This document shows, one piece after another, positions 26,650-34,628 of a stretch of 55,821 bases of DNA. Each line of letters starts with the position of its first letter. Within the stretch, counting starts at the first letter, position 1. The DNA comes from an uncultured Myxococcales bacterium (GTDB lineage: Bacteria; Myxococcota_A; UBA9042). The notes beneath the pieces are model-generated. The model did not search any database. It was not told the origin of the DNA and worked only from the letters and a program-made list of their open reading frames with translations. The position numbers and the translations under genes were made by a program. The stretch is from the NCBI GenBank assembly GCA_903919145.1, contig CAIXGW010000399.1, positions 1 through 55,821 of the forward strand. The letters are read 5' to 3'.

Positions 26650-27354
26650 ATGGGTTTTTTGAACCGCGTTGCCTGGTGGGAGCTGGTCGGCCGCGAGTGG
26701 TCGGCGGCGCAGCGGGTCTATGCCACCTTGGGCTGGCACGCGCGCGAGCTGGGGCTGCGCCAGCGCTATCCGCTGTGGACTCTGGCTGGGCAGGGCCGGG
26801 CCGGCTGGGCGGCGCTGCCCGAGGAGGCGCAGCAGGCGGGGGCGTTGCCGCACTGGATGCCGTGCGTGCCGGTGGCGGACCTGCAGAAAACCTTGGCGTT
26901 GGCTGAACAATTGGCGGGGCAGGTGGTGCTGCAGCCCACGGCGGTCCCGCACCTGGGCCGGCTGGGCACCGTGGTCGATCCGCAGGGCGCGGCCCTGACG
27001 CTGCTGGAGCCGACTGCGGCGATGCGGCGCTGGCTGTGGCACGGCCAGGTGCCGGTGCTGACGGCCGCGGACCCGCTGGCGCTGGCGCCGTTTTACGAGC
27101 AGCTGCTGGGCTGGCGGGTAGAGCAGGTCAAGGATGGCAAGCTGTTGCTGCAGCTGGGCGGCGCGCCGGTGGCGGAGCTGGCTCAGCGTGCAGTGGGGGC
27201 GCCGCCGCTGTGGCTGCCGCGCTGGCCGGCCGCAGATACCCTGGCCGCTGAGGATCGCTGGGAGTTTTGCGGCGGCAAGCGGCTTGGCGGCGTGCTGATC
27301 GACAGCGAGGGCCTGGCGTCGCTGGGCCACGGGGCCGAGCTACCCGCAGAGTAG
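26650..27354 (+). CDS. VOC-superfamily (glyoxalase/dioxygenase fold) protein
   Basis: This 234-residue protein has two half-repeats typical of VOC proteins. It begins with an enzyme-family opening, WWELVGREWSAAQRVYATLGW, seen in two-domain proteins where each half pairs a partner substrate. The second half opens with ADPLALAPFYEQLLGWRVEQ. The usual His/Glu metal ligands are hard to place, so a binding rather than catalytic role is possible. The first half resembles hydroxylase-like proteins of the Cfp30B type. It is transcribed alone. Confidence 0.65.
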   Translation: MGFLNRVAWWELVGREWSAAQRVYATLGWHARELGLRQRYPLWTLAGQGRAGWAALPEEAQQAGALPHWMPCVPVADLQKTLALAEQLAGQVVLQPTAVPHLGRLGTVVDPQGAALTLLEPTAAMRRWLWHGQVPVLTAADPLALAPFYEQLLGWRVEQVKDGKLLLQLGGAPVAELAQRAVGAPPLWLPRWPAADTLAAEDRWEFCGGKRLGGVLIDSEGLASLGHGAELPAE

Positions 27355-27487
27355 CGACCGCCGCAACGACAAAGCGATGGCCTCAAGGGCGGGGCGTCGC
27401 CGCCTGCCCACAGCGCTGAGCTTGGCGATCCGACCGGATAATCCAAGGGAAAGCAAAAAGTTGATCGTGGTTGGGGCCTGGCCGGAG

Positions 27488-28267
27488 CTAGCCGTCGATC
27501 CACTGGCGGGTCAGCCAATCCAGCGACACCTTCTGCTGGCGCAGCTGCTGATCGACCTCGATCGCCTTGGCCGCCGAGCCGTTGACCGGCGCCGCGCGGG
27601 CATGCAGCAGCCAATTGGCCAGCTCGTAGTGGTGCAGCAGGCAGGCAAAGCGCTCGCCGTCGCGCTTGATCAGGATCTGCAGGGCATCGTCTGCGCTGCG
27701 GGCGTGCAGCAGGTCGGTCAGGACGTCGTACAGCAGGCGGCGCAGGTCTTCAAAGGCCCCGTCGGGATCCTCGCGCACGGCCTCCATCAGGACCTCAAAA
27801 TCGTCGGCGCCCACGCCGGCGCCTTCGGCCACGTCGGCCATGGCTGGCACCTGGGTCTCTAGAAAGGTGCTGTCGGGCGAGTGGCCGAGCAGACGCCCCA
27901 TCAGGTACAGGTCAAACGCGCTGGCAATCGCCTCGCCCAGCAAAAGAGCCTCTGCCGAAAGCGGTTGATCGCCATCGGCCAGCGCCTTGGCGGCCAGGTG
28001 GTGCCAGCCCATGTGGCAGACCACGTCGGCGGCCAGCACTTCGTCGGCCAGCACGTCGCCGGCGCCGCGCGCGTCCCAGAAGGCCAGATTCAGCAGCAGC
28101 GCGTGGTCCCAGCGCGGCGCCTCTTTGGGCAGAAGGCGAACGGCATACCTGTCTTTGACCAGCCGCGCCTTGAGGTCGCGGTACAGGCCAACGTGGCGAA
28201 AGCTGGCTTCGTCTTCCAGCGTCAGCTGGTCCAGGGTCAGGCTGCGCAGAGCCGTCGGGCGGGCCAC
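27488..28267 (-). CDS. Conserved-looking unknown protein downstream of copper genes
   Basis: The 259-residue product is mainly helical and cytoplasmic, with no signal peptide. Striking parts are VVCHMGWHHLAAKAL and LLGEAIASAFDLYLMGRLLG, two helices with His and Glu that could hold a metal, and RFACLLHHYELANWLLHARA, another His pair. I do not recognise a family. A GTG at 28267 overlaps the DUF3347 stop (TAGTG), so the two genes are translationally coupled. Position suggests a role in copper handling, but this is inference. Confidence 0.6.
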   Translation of the reverse strand: MARPTALRSLTLDQLTLEDEASFRHVGLYRDLKARLVKDRYAVRLLPKEAPRWDHALLLNLAFWDARGAGDVLADEVLAADVVCHMGWHHLAAKALADGDQPLSAEALLLGEAIASAFDLYLMGRLLGHSPDSTFLETQVPAMADVAEGAGVGADDFEVLMEAVREDPDGAFEDLRRLLYDVLTDLLHARSADDALQILIKRDGERFACLLHHYELANWLLHARAAPVNGSAAKAIEVDQQLRQQKVSLDWLTRQWIDG

Positions 28268-28803
28268 TACGGCACCACCGGGACTTTGCCGCCGCACTTG
28301 AGCATTTCTGCGCCCCAGTAGGGGTTGCCCATGTCATCGCCGGGCTGCAGCCACTTCTGGTAGGTCTTGGCCATCGGGCAGCGGTAGCACACCAGGCCGG
28401 TCTGGAACGCCTTGTCCATGGCCATGGCGGCGATGAAGTTCTTGGACAGGTCGCCAAAGGCAAAGCGCGCGGCCTTGATGTCTGCGGCCTTGCTGACGGC
28501 GAGGGCGGCGTTGGCGGCGTCGGCCAGCTGAACGCGGGCTGGCGCGTAGGCGCTGGCGGCACCGGTGGCCTTGGCGGCGGCGTCCGGGGCGGCGCGCTTG
28601 GCAGCGGCCAGGTCGTCGGCGGCCAGCGCCTTGCGCACGGCGTTGTACGAATTCAAGGCGGCGGCCATGGCTTTGAGGGCAGCGGCGGAGGGCGCACTGG
28701 CCACCGGGGCTGGCAGCGTGGGCGGCCGGACATCGGCCAGCGCCGGGGTGGCCGCAGAGCCAAGGGCCGCCAAAGTCAGCAGGGAAACAGCAAAGGTGCG
28801 CAT
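28267..28803 (-). CDS. DUF3347-like exported copper-associated protein
   Basis: This 178-residue protein has a signal peptide (MRTFAVSLLTLAALGSAATPALA) and a helical Ala-rich domain containing ADDLAAAKRAA and ARFAFGDLSKNFI. It ends with the family signature YRCPMAKTYQKWL, NPYWGAEMLKCGG. These Cys/Met/Trp positions are typical of DUF3347, which is often found beside copper-efflux genes. It is likely periplasmic and may bind copper. It starts 35 bp after the copA stop and shares its stop codon with the next gene's start. Confidence 0.8.
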   Translation of the reverse strand: MRTFAVSLLTLAALGSAATPALADVRPPTLPAPVASAPSAAALKAMAAALNSYNAVRKALAADDLAAAKRAAPDAAAKATGAASAYAPARVQLADAANAALAVSKAADIKAARFAFGDLSKNFIAAMAMDKAFQTGLVCYRCPMAKTYQKWLQPGDDMGNPYWGAEMLKCGGKVPVVP

Positions 28804-28838
28804 GGGTGCCTCAGGTGCGCCGCCGCGGCGGCGTCTTG

Positions 28839-31556
28839 CTAGGGACGCGGGGCAGGGCTACTGCTCCCAGAAGGTTGCCAACTGCGCAACCGCAGCGAGT
28901 TGGCCACAACAGACACAGAAGACAGAGCCATGGCGGCGCTGGCCAGCACCGGCGAAGGCCAAATCCCAGTCAGCGGCACCAAGAGGCCCGCTGCCACCGG
29001 CAGGGCCAGCGCATTGTAGCCAAAGGCCCAGCCCAGATTCTGCCACAGCACCCGGCGGGTGGCAGTAGACAGGGCCAGCATGTCGGCCACGGCGGTCAAG
29101 TCCTGGCCCATGATCGCCACGTCGGCCTGGGCCGCCGCCACGTCGGTGCCGGTGCCCATCGCCAGAGCCAGGTCGGCCGCAGCCAGGGCCGGCGCGTCGT
29201 TGACGCCGTCTCCGACCACCGCCACCCGATGCCCCTGCGCGCGAAGTGCTTGCACCAACTCGACCTTGTGCTGCGGCAGGGCCGCCGCGTGCCAGCGCTT
29301 GATGCCCAGCTGTTCGGCGAGGTGCCGCACGGCGGGCTCGCGGTCGCCGCTGATCAGCGCCACGGTGATGCCCATACGCTTGAGCTGGGCCACTGCTTCA
29401 CCGGCCGAAGGTCGCAGCTGATCGGCCAACAGCGCCAGCCCAACCACCTGCCGGTCCGCCGCCACCGCCAGCAGCGACGAGCCAGAGTGGGCCGCGCGAT
29501 CCAGATCTTGCTGTAAAGGCTGCAGATCCACGCCTTCCTCGGCCAACCACTGCGGCGAGCCGATCCGCCACCGCTGCCCGGCCACGTCAGCCGACACGCC
29601 GCGACCCGGCAGGTGATCGACCTTCTGCACCGCCGGCAACACCACCCCAGGCAGAGCGCGTACATGCTCGACCAGCGCCTTGGCCAGCGGGTGGCTTGAG
29701 GTCTGCTCCAGCGCGGCGGCGATCCCCCAGCCCTGCAGCGGGTCGTGGCCCGGCGAACCGGCAAGGTGGGGCCAGATCAGCTGCTGGACCGCCGGCTGGC
29801 CCATGGTCAAGGTGCCAGTCTTGTCAAAGACCACCGCCGAGATCGCATGGCCGTTTTCGAGCGCCGCGCCAGTGCGAATCAACAGACCGCGCTTGGCCGC
29901 CCGGCCGATCGCCACCATCACCGCCGTTGGCACCGCCAGGCCCATGGCGCAGGGGCAGGCGACAATCACCACGGTCACGGCGACCAGCAGCGCGTGGCCG
30001 AGCTTGGGCTCTGGACCCAGCCACGCCCACAGCAGGCCTGCCACCACCGCCAGCGCCACCACAATCGGAGCAAATACCGCGGCCACGCGATCGGCCAAGC
30101 GCTGCAGCTGCGGCTTGGTCGCCTGGGCCGCCTCCACTTGGGCGATGATGGTGGCCAGGGCCGAGTCTTCGCCGATTTTGGTCACCCGCAGGGTCAGATC
30201 GCCATCGGTCGCCACCGAGCCGCCGACCACCGCCTGGCCTGGACTGCGCAGGACGGGTACAGCCTCGCCCGTCAGCAGCGATTCATCCACGGCGGCGCGG
30301 CCTTGTTCGATGACGCCGTCGCAGCCAATCGCAGTGCCGGCTCGCACCAGGATTCGATCGCCGGGCAGGATGTCCTGGATTGCCACCTCTTGAAACTGCT
30401 CATTCTGCCATCGTAAAACCGTCGACGGCTGCAGCCTGACCAGGGCGTCGAGCCCCTGGCGGGTGCGGCGCTTGGCGCGGTCCTCTAGCCAGCGCCCCAG
30501 CAGGACCAGGCCCGGCACCCACGGCACAGCGTCGAACCACACGTGCGCCGGCAGGCCCGCCTGATGCAGGGCATGAGGGGCTAAGGTCGCCAGCGCGCTC
30601 AGTAGCCAGGCGCTGCCGGTGCCCAAGGCCACCAGCGTGTTCATGTCGGCGGAGCCGTGGCGCAGGGCACTGAAGGCCCGCACAAAGAAGCCCCGCGCCG
30701 GACCAGCGACCACCGTTGTGCACAGCACCAGCAGCGTCCAACGCAGCGCGTCTTTGTCGGCGGCGTAGAGCCACGGCCACAGCTGCTGCAACTGCCCGTC
30801 TACTTTGCCCATCAGCGCGGTCAGTGGGTCGGCAGTGGCCATGCCGCCGTGGTCGCTCATCAGCGGCATCGCCAGCACCATCGTCACTGCGCCGACGGCC
30901 AGCGACCAGACCACCCCGGCCAAGCCGTGGCGACCGTTGTCGCTGGAATTGGCTGCAGCGGCCGGAGCTTGGCTGTAGACCGCTGCGGAGTAGCCTAGAG
31001 CCGTCACGGCGTCGATGAGCTGGCTCGGGTGCGTCACGCGCGGGTCAAACTGCACCTCCGCCCGCTCTAGGATCAGATCGACGCTGGCCGCCAACACGCC
31101 GGGCAGCGAAGTCAGCGCGCCCTCGATCGAGCGAACGCAGGCGGCGCAGCTCATGCCGCTGAGGCGCAGGCGCACCTTGGCCTGCACTGGCCCTTCCGCA
31201 GCCGATGGATCAGGGGAGGACTGTGATAGTGGGGCCTCTGCCCCAGCTGCCGCCCCCGGCGCCGCCGCCGAGGGCCCGGGTAAGGCAGGCTCGCCGTCGC
31301 CGTCGCCCTCGCTTGCCGCTGGGTCCGACTGCGGCGCCTCCTGGGCCTCATAGCCCGCAGCTACCACGGCGGCGATCAGCTGGGCGGCACTGGGCGTGCC
31401 ATCGTGGTGGACAATGGCCTGGGAAGCTGCGGCGCTCGCCGAGACGGACTGAACGCCAGCAACAGCGCAAACCCCTTTAACAACAAGGCCTTCGCAGTGG
31501 CCACAGGACATGCCGGTGACCTTGAGTACAGAACGGACGGGAACTGGTGCGGTCAT
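28839..31556 (-). CDS. copA: Copper-translocating P1B-type ATPase
   Basis: This 905-residue protein has two heavy-metal-binding domains, GMSCGHC (C18, C21) and GMSCAAC (C137, C140), separated by an Ala/Pro-rich linker of about 55 residues. Eight transmembrane helices follow, with the ion-binding CPC motif (VACPCAMGLAVPTA), the phosphorylation motif DKTGTLTMG, the SHPLAKAL His-Pro motif and the hinge GDGVNDAPALAAADLALAMG. It exports Cu(I). The ATG at 31556 has TGGAGG upstream. It leads an operon with the DUF3347-like gene and an unknown gene. No CueR-type palindrome is evident upstream. Confidence 0.95.
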   Translation of the reverse strand: MTAPVPVRSVLKVTGMSCGHCEGLVVKGVCAVAGVQSVSASAAASQAIVHHDGTPSAAQLIAAVVAAGYEAQEAPQSDPAASEGDGDGEPALPGPSAAAPGAAAGAEAPLSQSSPDPSAAEGPVQAKVRLRLSGMSCAACVRSIEGALTSLPGVLAASVDLILERAEVQFDPRVTHPSQLIDAVTALGYSAAVYSQAPAAAANSSDNGRHGLAGVVWSLAVGAVTMVLAMPLMSDHGGMATADPLTALMGKVDGQLQQLWPWLYAADKDALRWTLLVLCTTVVAGPARGFFVRAFSALRHGSADMNTLVALGTGSAWLLSALATLAPHALHQAGLPAHVWFDAVPWVPGLVLLGRWLEDRAKRRTRQGLDALVRLQPSTVLRWQNEQFQEVAIQDILPGDRILVRAGTAIGCDGVIEQGRAAVDESLLTGEAVPVLRSPGQAVVGGSVATDGDLTLRVTKIGEDSALATIIAQVEAAQATKPQLQRLADRVAAVFAPIVVALAVVAGLLWAWLGPEPKLGHALLVAVTVVIVACPCAMGLAVPTAVMVAIGRAAKRGLLIRTGAALENGHAISAVVFDKTGTLTMGQPAVQQLIWPHLAGSPGHDPLQGWGIAAALEQTSSHPLAKALVEHVRALPGVVLPAVQKVDHLPGRGVSADVAGQRWRIGSPQWLAEEGVDLQPLQQDLDRAAHSGSSLLAVAADRQVVGLALLADQLRPSAGEAVAQLKRMGITVALISGDREPAVRHLAEQLGIKRWHAAALPQHKVELVQALRAQGHRVAVVGDGVNDAPALAAADLALAMGTGTDVAAAQADVAIMGQDLTAVADMLALSTATRRVLWQNLGWAFGYNALALPVAAGLLVPLTGIWPSPVLASAAMALSSVSVVANSLRLRSWQPSGSSSPAPRP

Positions 31557-31931
31557 GGATCCTCCAAAGGGCTGCTCAGGAAAGCACGGCGGCGGGTGGC
31601 TGCCAAGGTGGGCTTCCTGCCAGCGGTGAGAGCCGGTCAACACCGAAGCGGCTTCTGGTTGTGTCAGCAGACTGTCACGGCCGGCTGGCCCCACAACCAG
31701 GCGGTTTGCCCTGTTCAGCGGCCCTGATCCGCGCCCCTGACCCTTTGTTATCCCTTCTCGCTGTATACGGAATTGCCCTCTTATCACCCCGGGTCGCCTC
31801 TGGTGCCGTTGGCGGAGTCCGGGTCGGCCGCAAAACTATTTTTGGAAACTTGCGACCGCCGCCGCGGTTTTTCCCGCCATCCAACGAGAACCTAAACAAC
31901 AGGGCACTTACGCGCTGTAGATGCGGTCCTC
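31557..31931. promoter_or_regulatory. Intergenic region between copA and the RayT element
   Basis: These 375 bp hold the copA upstream region and, from about 31734, the left part of the RayT-type element. No clear copper-response operator is seen. A stretch tgtatacgg at 31762-31770 looks promoter-like but lacks a well-spaced -35. Confidence 0.4.
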
Positions 31932-33128
31932 ATGTCTACAAAGCCCAATCGATCCAAATCAGAATCCAAGAAGCCAGCCCCAGCGCTGCGGCCCAGCTTG
32001 GTTCGATACTACGACCCCAGCTACCTGCACGAGATCACCATCCGCACCAATCGCGGGGTCTTTGGCTTTGACCCGAACTGCCAAGAGTTGGCCAGCAAGA
32101 TCGTCGGTATGCTGTACTTGGCCGCAACTATCTACGGCATCAAGGTTCTTGCCGTCCACTTCATGTCCAATCACTACCACGGGTTGTTCGAGATCCCGTC
32201 ATCCAGCAAGTTCTGCAAGTTTCTGATGTATTTTCATGGGGGCCTTGCCAGGTTGTCCCATGAGCATCTGGGCTCCAGCGGAAAGTTTTGGAGTGAAAAC
32301 AAGTGGGTCCCTGTCGCCCAAGATGAGGTGTCCGTCTCGCGACGCATTCGCTACATCCTGGGCCAAGCGGTTAAGGCAGGCCTTGTCGAGCACCCAGTCC
32401 AGTTTCCCGGAGTCTCCAGCGCCAAGGCCATGATCGACGGTATTCCCCTGCACGGAACGGTGGTCGACCGCACTCGGCGCTATCGCGACTCGCAGCTCAA
32501 AGGCGGCGCCGGCTCGGAGGAGGTCTATTCGACCGGCGTTGCGGTGACCATCAGCCCGCCGCAATGCTGGGCTGCTCTCAGTCCGGGCGAACTCCAGGGC
32601 CGCTACCGGGCGATCGCCGACGAAGCCGCGGTCACTCCGCTTCACGTCCTTCGCAAGATTGCGTTGCTGGCTGGGCCGGCGCCGTTTGGGGGGCCGCAGG
32701 TGCCGGAGGCGAATCGTGCGCGTGCCGAAGGCCCCGTGGGTGTGGCACCCGAAGCGGCGGAGGAGGCGGGCGAAGGCGAGGTGCCCCTGACCCAATGTTA
32801 TGCCAGCAAAACTGAAAGTGGTTCAGGGAATTCAGTGGAGACGAACTGGATCCCGCCGCGGCGGTCGGAATCCGGCGAGCCCTTTGAGCAGGGCCCACCC
32901 AAGGCCAAGAAAGCGGGCAACAGGAAGAACCGGTTGCCGTACCTTCTGTCGGCCAATCTGATGGAAGTATTGGAGTACGAAGCAAGATACCTAGCGATTT
33001 GCCAAGCATACGCAGAGGCCAAGCAGCGATGGCACAAGGGGGCCAAGTCTGGGCAGCGAGGGCTGGCAGGACCGAAGTTCTGCCTGCCGCTGCACACGCT
33101 TGTCGGCTCGATGCCATTGGTCGACTAG
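31932..33128 (+). CDS. REP-associated tyrosine transposase-like protein (Y1/HUH)
   Basis: This 398-residue protein carries an N-terminal Y1-transposase domain with the HUH motif His81-Tyr-His83 (HFMSNHYHGLFE) and the nucleophile candidate Tyr141 (RYILGQAVKAGLV, matching the family's 'YI..NPV.AGLV'). RayT proteins cut and paste single-stranded DNA at hairpin ends. A C-terminal extension of about 200 residues includes a variable Glu/Pro-rich stretch and a final helical segment YEARYLAICQAYAEAKQRW, which is longer than E. coli RayT (165). The frame is intact and could be functional. It is flanked by inverted motifs. Confidence 0.8.
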   Translation: MSTKPNRSKSESKKPAPALRPSLVRYYDPSYLHEITIRTNRGVFGFDPNCQELASKIVGMLYLAATIYGIKVLAVHFMSNHYHGLFEIPSSSKFCKFLMYFHGGLARLSHEHLGSSGKFWSENKWVPVAQDEVSVSRRIRYILGQAVKAGLVEHPVQFPGVSSAKAMIDGIPLHGTVVDRTRRYRDSQLKGGAGSEEVYSTGVAVTISPPQCWAALSPGELQGRYRAIADEAAVTPLHVLRKIALLAGPAPFGGPQVPEANRARAEGPVGVAPEAAEEAGEGEVPLTQCYASKTESGSGNSVETNWIPPRRSESGEPFEQGPPKAKKAGNRKNRLPYLLSANLMEVLEYEARYLAICQAYAEAKQRWHKGAKSGQRGLAGPKFCLPLHTLVGSMPLVD

Positions 33129-33538
33129 GTTGGTCAACCACTGCAGCCCTCTGGTTGGGGGTGGCTCGATAGATTTCCATGTAGTTACTGTAATTTGACA
33201 GAGGGTCAGGGTACGTGAAGCCAGGACGTGTGACGACCCGTTCAAGACCTCGGGGCAGGTCCACTTGGGGCCGTCCTGTTGGGACCTGTGGGGTCTTTCG
33301 CCGTATTGCAAGCTACGGTCCTGCCTCTGGTGGGCCTGTCGCGTTGCGTGGGCCGTCTGTCTTCTGTGGAATCGCAAGTGGTGCGGTGGAGCTTGCACGT
33401 CCGCTGATTGCGGCCGGCGGTCGTGCGCTATGCAGAAGAGAATGGTTCGACGCCGACCGCGGCACTGACATTCAGGCTCGAATTTTGCTAAAATTCCACA
33501 AGAATCTATAGGGCTTAACATTAACATTGCCTGGGGTG
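33129..33538. other. Intergenic region, RayT right end and AT-richer stretch
   Basis: No gene is supported in these 410 bp. They contain the right terminal motif of the RayT element (33195-33217) and an AT-richer stretch at 33478-33525. Next to the phaC1 stop lies aacattgcctggggtgt (33523-33539), which recurs in the tandem repeat at 54 kb. Confidence 0.5.
33195..33217 (+). repeat. 23-bp motif, copy 1 (RayT right end)
   Basis: The motif starts ttgacagagggtcagggtac. A second copy with two differences lies at 37715-37737, inside the 5' end of a lipoprotein gene. Confidence 0.7.
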
Positions 33539-34609
33539 TCACAATCCCGGAGTGCCGGCCCAGAAAGCAGCGATCTGCGGCCACAGCCCCTTGGCTGCCG
33601 GGCCGGAGGTCATGCCACCGACGTGGCTGCCGTCGAAAAGCACCCGCTCAACGCGGCTCGAGCCGACCAGGTCGCCAAGCGGTGCGCAGCACTCCTGTGG
33701 AGCGATCGAGTCGATGGTAAAGGCGACCGTCATCACCGGGCAGCACAGGGCGCGTAGGTCGACGCGCTGACCGGCCAACGCGAATTGGCCGGTTTGCAGC
33801 AAGTCGCGCTGGTACAGGTCGCGCACGTAGGTCCTGTAGAACTCGCCGGGCAGGCCGACGTTGTCATTGGCCCAGGTCTCCATGGCCAGAAAGCCGTCCA
33901 GGAACTTGTCATTCCAGGCTCGGTCGACCAAGTTGACGGTCTTGGCCAACGGCAGGGTTGGCCGCAGCATCTGAAAGGACGACTGCAGAAGCCTCCATGG
34001 CACCACCCCGTTGGCCTTGACCAGGGCATCGACGTCGAAGTGCCCAGAACGCAGCCACTCTGCCATGGGGCCGGCGCGATCAAAGGCCACTGGCGCCGCC
34101 ACCGCCGTCAGCGAAGCGATGTGCTCCGGATGCGCCGCAGCGTGGATGGCCACCAGGGTGCCGCCCATGCAGTAACCCAGCACATGGGCTTGGGATTGGC
34201 CGGAAAGGTGGCAGACTCGGCGCAGCGCCCGGCCGAGCATCTTGTCGACCACGTCATCAAAGGTAATGTATCGATCTTCATCAGTTGGCGTGCCCCAGTC
34301 GATGCAGTACACATCAAAACCACGCTGAATCATGAATTCAACAAAGCTTTTTCCCGGTGTCAGGTCCAGCACGTAATGGCGGTTGATGAGCGACGGCACC
34401 AGCAGCACCGGGGTCTTGTGCTCCAGCCCCTGGGGTCGCGGGTGGTAGTGGAGCAGGCGCAGCTTGTTGTCTTGCCCAGCCACGTCACACGGGGTGGCAC
34501 CCACGCGCAGTCGCTGGCGCTTTGGCAACGAAACCAAGTTCTTGACGCGGCCCCACCAACTGGCTTGGGCGACGTTGGCGTTGGCAGGCGCGGTGGCGGG
34601 CGAAGGCAT
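33539..34609 (-). CDS. phaC: Polyhydroxyalkanoate synthase, class III-like
   Basis: The 356-residue size is that of class III PhaC. Alpha/beta-hydrolase fold with the PHA-synthase lipase box G-Y-C-M-G-G (nucleophile Cys147), Asp300 (FTIDSIAP) and His329 (DGSHVGG). Other family text is VLLVPSLINRHYVLDL, CIDWGTPTDEDRYITFDD and TWANDNVGLPGEFYR. It polymerises 3-hydroxyacyl-CoA on the granule surface. The ATG at 34609 has GGAG upstream and follows the acyl-CoA synthetase by 19 bp. A PhaE-like gene lies two genes upstream in the same run, as class III requires. It is a paralogue of the enzyme at 42607. Confidence 0.92.
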   Translation of the reverse strand: MPSPATAPANANVAQASWWGRVKNLVSLPKRQRLRVGATPCDVAGQDNKLRLLHYHPRPQGLEHKTPVLLVPSLINRHYVLDLTPGKSFVEFMIQRGFDVYCIDWGTPTDEDRYITFDDVVDKMLGRALRRVCHLSGQSQAHVLGYCMGGTLVAIHAAAHPEHIASLTAVAAPVAFDRAGPMAEWLRSGHFDVDALVKANGVVPWRLLQSSFQMLRPTLPLAKTVNLVDRAWNDKFLDGFLAMETWANDNVGLPGEFYRTYVRDLYQRDLLQTGQFALAGQRVDLRALCCPVMTVAFTIDSIAPQECCAPLGDLVGSSRVERVLFDGSHVGGMTSGPAAKGLWPQIAAFWAGTPGL

Positions 34610-34628
34610 GGCGGCTCCAGGGCTCAAC

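Larger units (their letters stand above)
31734..33217. mobile_element. Putative RayT/IS200-like element with inverted terminal motifs
   Basis: The left motif ccctgaccctttgtta (31735-31750) is the inverted counterpart of the right motif at 33195-33214 (ttgacagagggtcagggtac); 14 of 16 core positions match when one is reverse-complemented. They bracket the transposase gene at 31932-33128. IS200/REP-type transposases act on subterminal hairpins rather than classic inverted repeats, so the exact ends are uncertain. Confidence 0.5.

Noticed and set aside
33215..33511. Small plus-strand frame after the RayT element
   Set aside because: No binding site, no motif and unusual composition; treated as intergenic.
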